Origin: Ferrovibrio terrae
GTDB lineage: Bacteria; Pseudomonadota; Alphaproteobacteria; Ferrovibrionales; Ferrovibrionaceae
NCBI RefSeq assembly: GCF_007197755.1
Contig: NZ_CP041636.1
Location: 1,400,001 to 1,464,000 of the forward strand
Reading direction: 5' to 3'
DNA length: 64,000 nt
This document shows, piece after piece, positions 60,318-64,000 of the stretch. The position numbers and the translations under genes were made by a program. The notes under the pieces were generated by a model that was given only the letters and a program-made list of their open reading frames with translations, had not been told where the DNA came from and made no database searches. Positions within the stretch are counted from its first letter, which is position 1. The number at the start of each line of letters is the position of its first letter.

Positions 60318-61412
60318 ATGGATAGCGTCACGCAGATTCTGTTCGGCGGTGTGATCGCCGCAGCCGGCTTCCGTGCGCAGCTCGGCCGCGGCGCGGTGAT
60401 TGCCGGCGGCGCGATCGCCACCTTGCCAGATCTCGATGTGCTCGCCGATCTCGTCACCGAACCCTCGGTGATCAATGTCTGGCTGCATCATCGCAGCATC
60501 ACGCATTCTTTCCCGGTGACACTGATCGCAGGCGCTGTCATCGGCGCCGGCATCTGGGCGGTCGAGCGCCGTGTGCGGCGGCGTCCGCGCATCCTGCCGA
60601 AAGACGCGCTCGACGATGCAGGTCGACGCAGCGCATGGATGTGGCTCGGCGCGCTCTCTGCCGTCACGCATCCGCTGCTCGATCTTTTCACCTCCTATGG
60701 CACGCAGCTGCTGGCGCCGTTCAGCATGGCGCGCTTTGCCGTCAACGCGATGCCGATTATCGATCCATTGTATTCGCTGCCACTGCTGGCGGTGTTTCTC
60801 TTTGCGCTGCTGACGCGCCGCCATGTTGATACGGCACAGAGCATGGCGCAGCTGGTGCTGCTGTATGTCGCGCTCTACACCACGATGGCCTGGGGCGTCG
60901 GCCGTCACATGGAGGATCGCGCGCGCGAGGAACTGCGCGCGAGTCATCCGGCCGCTGCGGCGGCGGCGCGTGTCGATGCCTATCCGGTGATCTTCCAGAT
61001 CTGGTGGCGACGCATCGTGGCCGATCTGCCCGATGAAATCCTGGTCGGTTTCGCCTCGCCGTTTCGCGATGCGCCGATCGAATGGACGCGCATTCCGCGC
61101 AGCGAGAACGGCCCCGGGCAGACGCCGGCGCTCGATGCGATCCAGTCGACCTACGAAGCCCGCGTGTTCCGCTGGTTCGCCGATGGCCGGCTGCACTGGC
61201 GCCAGCTGCCGCAGGACTCCGGCGGCTTCATCTTCGAGGCGCGTGACTATCGTTACGGCCTGCCGGGCGAAAGCGTGCTGGGCTTCTGGGGCCTGCGCTT
61301 CCGCACCGATGCGCAGGGTCGCATCACCGCACCGCTGACGCCGCTGGCGGAACGCCCGCCGTTCAGCCGCGCCGCGCTGGAAGAGTTGCGCGACGGCGTG
61401 CTGGGACGCTGA
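60318..61412 (+). CDS. YdjM-like membrane-bound metal-dependent hydrolase
   Basis: A 364-residue protein. The N-terminal half has MDSVTQILFGGVIAAAGFRA, IATLPDLDVLAD, LHHRSITHSF and THPLLDLFTSYGT, with the His/Asp residues expected to bind metal. About five membrane segments lie between residues 10 and 210. The C-terminal 150 residues form a soluble domain. Members act on unknown substrates; a link to the LexA-regulated YdjM in E. coli is family knowledge only. The ATG at 60318 follows a weak GTAAGA. Confidence 0.88.
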   Translation: MDSVTQILFGGVIAAAGFRAQLGRGAVIAGGAIATLPDLDVLADLVTEPSVINVWLHHRSITHSFPVTLIAGAVIGAGIWAVERRVRRRPRILPKDALDDAGRRSAWMWLGALSAVTHPLLDLFTSYGTQLLAPFSMARFAVNAMPIIDPLYSLPLLAVFLFALLTRRHVDTAQSMAQLVLLYVALYTTMAWGVGRHMEDRAREELRASHPAAAAAARVDAYPVIFQIWWRRIVADLPDEILVGFASPFRDAPIEWTRIPRSENGPGQTPALDAIQSTYEARVFRWFADGRLHWRQLPQDSGGFIFEARDYRYGLPGESVLGFWGLRFRTDAQGRITAPLTPLAERPPFSRAALEELRDGVLGR

Positions 61413-61646
61413 TCTGCGGTGTCGCTTCGTTGCAAAAATCCACGATTGGCGCGGGTCTGTAAATAATAAGTGTGCGTATTTCAAGTATTCGTAAATATAG
61501 TTACCAGCGATTACAGCGCATTACATAGTAAAACGGGCAATTACTTCTTGAATAAGGCATTGTTTTTATTTAATTTCTGGCTAAATCCCAAATAAAGCGT
61601 ATGGTCGCGCTGGGCATATTCCTGCCCATCAGAAAGCGTGATTTTC
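61413..61646. other. AT-rich promoter region ahead of the small-protein cluster
   Basis: 234 bp with a marked drop in GC content (for example GTAAATAATAAGTGTGCG and TTGTTTTTATTTAATTTCTG). No gene was recognised. It probably carries the promoter of the small-protein run that starts at 61647, or is a trace of foreign DNA. Confidence 0.5.
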
Positions 61647-61865
61647 ATGACGCAGACCCAGACCCAGACTCCCCAGAAGCAGAATTCTTTCGCCGCGCTC
61701 GACCAGAAGGTCGCTGACGGCATTGCCGCCGACAAGGCAGCGACCCAGCCGCAGCCCGCGCTGCAGCAGGGCCCCGACAAGCCGGCGGTCCAATCGCAGC
61801 AGCAGGCCCAGGCCGAGCCGCAGAAGCAGCCGGACGCTGCCGCCAAGCCCGTCGCCCAGTCCTAA
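61647..61865 (+). CDS. Small Gln/Ala/Pro-rich protein
   Basis: A 72-residue disordered-looking product: MTQTQTQTPQKQNSFAALDQ, then Ala/Asp/Gln/Pro repeats (QQQAQAEPQKQPDAAAKPV). No signal peptide, membrane segment or cysteine. AGAAAG upstream of the ATG is a weak ribosome-binding site. Not recognised; codon use fits the genome. It is 10 nt before the next small frame. Confidence 0.55.
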   Translation: MTQTQTQTPQKQNSFAALDQKVADGIAADKAATQPQPALQQGPDKPAVQSQQQAQAEPQKQPDAAAKPVAQS

Positions 61866-61875
61866 CAGGCGCAGG

Positions 61876-62106
61876 ATGCGAGATGCCGTTTCAGCAACGC
61901 ATGTCGTCTCCGTCCTGCCCTCGTCGGTCCGTCACTGGACCGACGGCGGCATGGTCGGCGATCTGCCGCTACATGTCCTTCTGGCCGATGAGGTCATGGA
62001 GGCTGTTCTGCGCAGCGCCGGCCATACCGCGGCGACGTTTCTCCAGCAATGGCGCGGCTTTGCGACAGTCTCGTCCGCCGGCATGGCGCCCGCGATGGCA
62101 GCCTAG
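61876..62106 (+). CDS. Small hypothetical protein
   Basis: A 76-residue product from the ATG at 61876, preceded by AGGCGCAGG. It reads MRDAVSATHVVSVLPSSVRH, then WTDGGMVGDLPLHVLLADEV and an Ala/Met-rich end. Nothing is recognised. A second open frame overlaps most of it, so this is a weak call that rests on the ribosome-binding site. Confidence 0.35.
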   Translation: MRDAVSATHVVSVLPSSVRHWTDGGMVGDLPLHVLLADEVMEAVLRSAGHTAATFLQQWRGFATVSSAGMAPAMAA

Positions 62107-62172
62107 CGTCGCGCTCACGACCCCGCCGGTGCCATTTTTATCCGCCGCGAACCTGCGGCAAAGGAGTCAGTC

Positions 62173-62529
62173 ATGACCACCATGCTCGACCGAAAAACCA
62201 GTTGGCAGGATCGCCTCGCCTACCAGTGGGGTGTGCTGAAGCCATTCGCGCTGGTTCTCGCGCTCGGCCTCGTCGCCGGTCCGCTGATCTCGAACTACAT
62301 GGGCTGGCAGGTCACTTCCGGCGCCGCCAATCGCGAGAACCACGCTGTTGCCGTCCGGCAGCAGGCGATGGTCTGCGACGCGATGGCGCGCAGCGACACG
62401 CCCAATGCATCGACGCTCGACTGGGGCGCGCGTCGCAGCCTGGCCGAGAAATTTGCCGTCATGCCTGGCCGCCAGGAGGCGGAGTCCGGCGTGGCGATGG
62501 CCTGCAGCGAGATGCTCGCCAGGCCCTGA
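62173..62529 (+). CDS. Small hypothetical protein with one membrane segment
   Basis: A 118-residue product behind a strong AAAGGAGTCAGTC. Residues about 22-42 form one membrane segment (LKPFALVLALGLVAGPLIS). The rest is a soluble helical tail with two cysteines (MVCDAMARSD, MACSEMLARP). Not recognised. It follows the two other small genes in the same orientation. Confidence 0.65.
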   Translation: MTTMLDRKTSWQDRLAYQWGVLKPFALVLALGLVAGPLISNYMGWQVTSGAANRENHAVAVRQQAMVCDAMARSDTPNASTLDWGARRSLAEKFAVMPGRQEAESGVAMACSEMLARP

Positions 62530-62668
62530 TTCTGCCGTCCGGACGCGCGATGCGGCGCTTTGCCGCCGCGCGCGAGGGCGAATTCCCACCAGATCGGGCC
62601 GAAATCTGCTATACTATGCGCATCACACCGCCCCGGCTCAGGCCACAGCGCAATAGGAGCCGCTTTTC

Positions 62669-62893
62669 ATGACAGCCCGCAGACAACAGGCGGAACTCGA
62701 CCGCCATCGCGCCGAACTGCGCCAGGAAACCATGCAGCAGCGTCACCAGGCGTCGGTGGATGCCGCGCGTGACGCCGAGGACGTGCGTGCCGCCGAAGCT
62801 GAACGCGTGACGGAACTGCGCAATCTGCGCCTTGCCCGCGATGCCCGCAAAGCCGGTGTTATGGCTGCCAAAACTGCGGCCGAGCAGGCCTGA
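62669..62893 (+). CDS. Small charged coiled-coil protein (first paralogue)
   Basis: A 74-residue product behind AATAGGAGCCGC. It starts MTARRQQAELDRHRAELRQE and is a continuous Arg/Glu/Ala helix with Gln. The segment VTELRNLRLARDARKAG aligns with MEHLRKLRMAREAGE of the gene at 63200, so the two are paralogues. Function unknown; the charge pattern suggests a short coiled coil. Confidence 0.65.
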   Translation: MTARRQQAELDRHRAELRQETMQQRHQASVDAARDAEDVRAAEAERVTELRNLRLARDARKAGVMAAKTAAEQA

Positions 62894-63199
62894 TGGCTGG
62901 TCGCACAAGTCTTGTAATCGTGCGGGTACACACCATATAATTATGTGACGTAAGTTGACTGCGCGGCCAGCGAAGCTGCGCTGTAAGAAGTGTTGAGCAC
63001 TTCTACGTCCAAACCTGTGTCTGACATTTCGGCATCCACTGGTTGCCGGTTTTGCACAGTCCTTCCCGGCGCGTTTCACCGCATTTCCATGTTCGATGCG
63101 GATTCAAGCCTTGTCTTCGCGCCGTTTTCTCCGATGAGCACCTCACTGCATGGTTCGCCATGCATGGATCAGGTGCAGTTTGACTGGAGGCCATACGCC
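62894..63199. other. Gap between the two small paralogous genes
   Basis: 306 bp. It has an AT-rich patch at about 62930-62950 that could be a promoter for the next gene. A frame is open across the right-hand half, but the first likely start behind TGGAGG is at 63200. No RNA gene or repeat was recognised. Confidence 0.4.
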
Positions 63200-63529
63200 A
63201 TGACGGCACGAACGATTACATCCGCTGATGCCCGCGCCCGGGCCGAACAGCGTTTTCAGAAAACCGCGCAGCGCGAGCGTGACGCCGAAGCCTCGGAGAA
63301 GGCTGAAGCCGAGCGCCGCAAGGCCACGGCGGCGAAGATGGAACATCTGCGCAAGCTGCGCATGGCCCGCGAAGCCGGTGAACCCGCGCCGGACCAGGCC
63401 GAGCTCGACGCCGAGAATGTCAAACGGCGCGCGGAACTGCTCGGTCTCGACAAGCCGGCGCCGGCCAAGCGCAAGCCGAGCATGCGGCCGAAGAAGACCG
63501 CGCCGGCCGCCTTCGATGCCAACGCATAA
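63200..63529 (+). CDS. Small charged coiled-coil protein (second paralogue)
   Basis: A 109-residue product from the ATG at 63200, 9 nt after TGGAGG. It starts MTARTITSADARARAEQRFQ and continues as an Ala/Glu/Arg/Lys helix, then a Pro/Lys-rich basic tail (PAPAKRKPSMRPKKTAPAA). It shares the LRxLRxAR core with the gene at 62669. The basic tail could bind nucleic acid; no family is recognised. Confidence 0.65.
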   Translation: MTARTITSADARARAEQRFQKTAQRERDAEASEKAEAERRKATAAKMEHLRKLRMAREAGEPAPDQAELDAENVKRRAELLGLDKPAPAKRKPSMRPKKTAPAAFDANA

Positions 63530-63564
63530 TCCCTGTGTGAATTCATAGGCATACAAGCATAAGC

Positions 63565-63594
63565 GGGGCCGGCCCTAGCCACGGGGCCGGCCCC
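63565..63594. terminator. Strong GC-rich hairpin after the second paralogue
   Basis: GGGGCCGGCCC and GGGCCGGCCCC pair over 11 bp around a short loop, 36 nt after the stop at 63529. There is no T-run on the plus side, so it is a transcript-end or stability hairpin rather than a textbook terminator. Confidence 0.5.
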
Positions 63595-63744
63595 TGCCTT
63601 ATAGTGCCGCCGCTATGCCAGACCGACCTAGCCTGGGCGCCACGCCCGCCAGCGGCACCCGCGACTCCGCGGATGCCGCTCCCGAAAATCCCCCGAGATT
63701 GCCGGCCTCTTTCGCCTCCGGTGTTCAATATGTGCGAGGACTGC

Positions 63745-64000
63745 ATGTCCCTCGCCATTGAACTGCTGCTGATCGTCGCCCTGATCCTGCTCAATGGCGT
63801 GCTCGCCATGTCGGAGCTGGCGGTCGTGTCGGCGCGCAAGGCGCGTCTCGAAGCCATGGTGCGCAAGAAGGGCCGCAGCTGGCGCGGCGCACGGCTGGCG
63901 CTCACGCTGGCCACGGAACCGGGCCGCTTCCTGTCGGCGGTGCAGATCGGCATTACGCTGGTCGGTATTTTCGCCGGCGCCTATTCGGGCGCCACGCTGG
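63745..64000 (+). CDS. CNNM/hemolysin-C-like transporter, N-terminal part (runs off the window)
   Basis: The first 85 codons of a DUF21 (CNNM) protein. MSLAIELLLIVALILLNGVL is the first membrane segment; AMSELAVVSARKARLEAMV is the conserved family motif; ATEPGRFLSAVQIGITLVGI starts the second membrane pair. The family includes CorC/HlyC-like and magnesium/cobalt efflux proteins. GAGGA before the ATG at 63745 fits; an in-frame ATG at 63730 is possible. The CBS and CorC_HlyC domains lie outside the window. Confidence 0.9.
   Translation, partial: MSLAIELLLIVALILLNGVLAMSELAVVSARKARLEAMVRKKGRSWRGARLALTLATEPGRFLSAVQIGITLVGIFAGAYSGATL

Overview
Organism: the DNA is GC-rich with strong third-position GC bias, and the gene content points to an alphaproteobacterium, most likely Rhodospirillales-like. 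Pointers are a SUV3-type helicase, a FixL-type haem-PAS kinase, a PAS_5 pair, a single-chain methylmalonyl-CoA mutase, an NDUFA9-like protein, and the intergenic palindromes of the GGGCTTGACCCGGG type. This placement is inferred from gene content only. No phage or insertion sequence was seen; most of the window is ordinary chromosome. Layout: 1-4.5 kb is a carboxylate/aromatic catabolism locus (Bug-type solute receptor, quinone-reductase-like MDR, VOC enzyme, divergent GntR, FAH hydrolase, AA_synth protein). 4.66-8.3 kb is a two-gene NHEJ operon (ligD, ku). 8.4-13.2 kb holds an SDR, tRNA-Arg(CCU), an unknown gene and the SUV3-like helicase. 13.2-16.4 kb is modABC plus a short ModE-like regulator. 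16.6-20.2 kb has a secreted Gly/Ala-rich repeat protein, a LysR gene divergent from a small DUF1127-like/GNAT pair, and a MarR-DUF1398 operon. 20.2-30.3 kb has a 10-bp-phased CGAA array, methylmalonyl-CoA mutase, rnk, MAPEG, a lone receiver divergent from a tandem haem-PAS hybrid kinase, a GNAT-nitrilase fusion and a CHAD protein. 30.3-36.0 kb is a DeoR-controlled ABC importer with a GpdQ-like phosphodiesterase behind a helically phased operator array. 36.1-42.8 kb has phasin-like, immunity-like, NDUFA9-like, LytTR and acyltransferase genes, then a decayed peptidoglycan-binding-like gene with a coupled downstream partner. 42.4-49.8 kb has a His/Tyr/Pro-rich secreted protein and gltD-lipoprotein-gltB, with gltB split by a one-base frameshift. 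49.9-58.3 kb has a cysteine-synthase-like gene, MAPEG/TetR, an ABC-F protein, twin PAS_5 proteins and an NMT1-type ABC importer. 58.3-64 kb has a second 10-bp array, ArsR, a short S4-domain gene behind a leader peptide rich in aromatic codons, a DUF938 methyltransferase, a YdjM-like membrane hydrolase, a run of small proteins and the start of a CNNM/hemolysin-type gene. How the genes work together: several operons pair a regulator with its own palindromic site (MarR, DeoR, LysR, GntR, Mo system). The best candidates for something undescribed are the leader peptide (Tyr-Tyr-Tyr-Trp-Phe) with two mutually exclusive hairpins in front of an orphan S4-domain gene, the two exactly 10-bp-periodic CGAA/TTCG arrays, and the tandem haem-PAS kinase.
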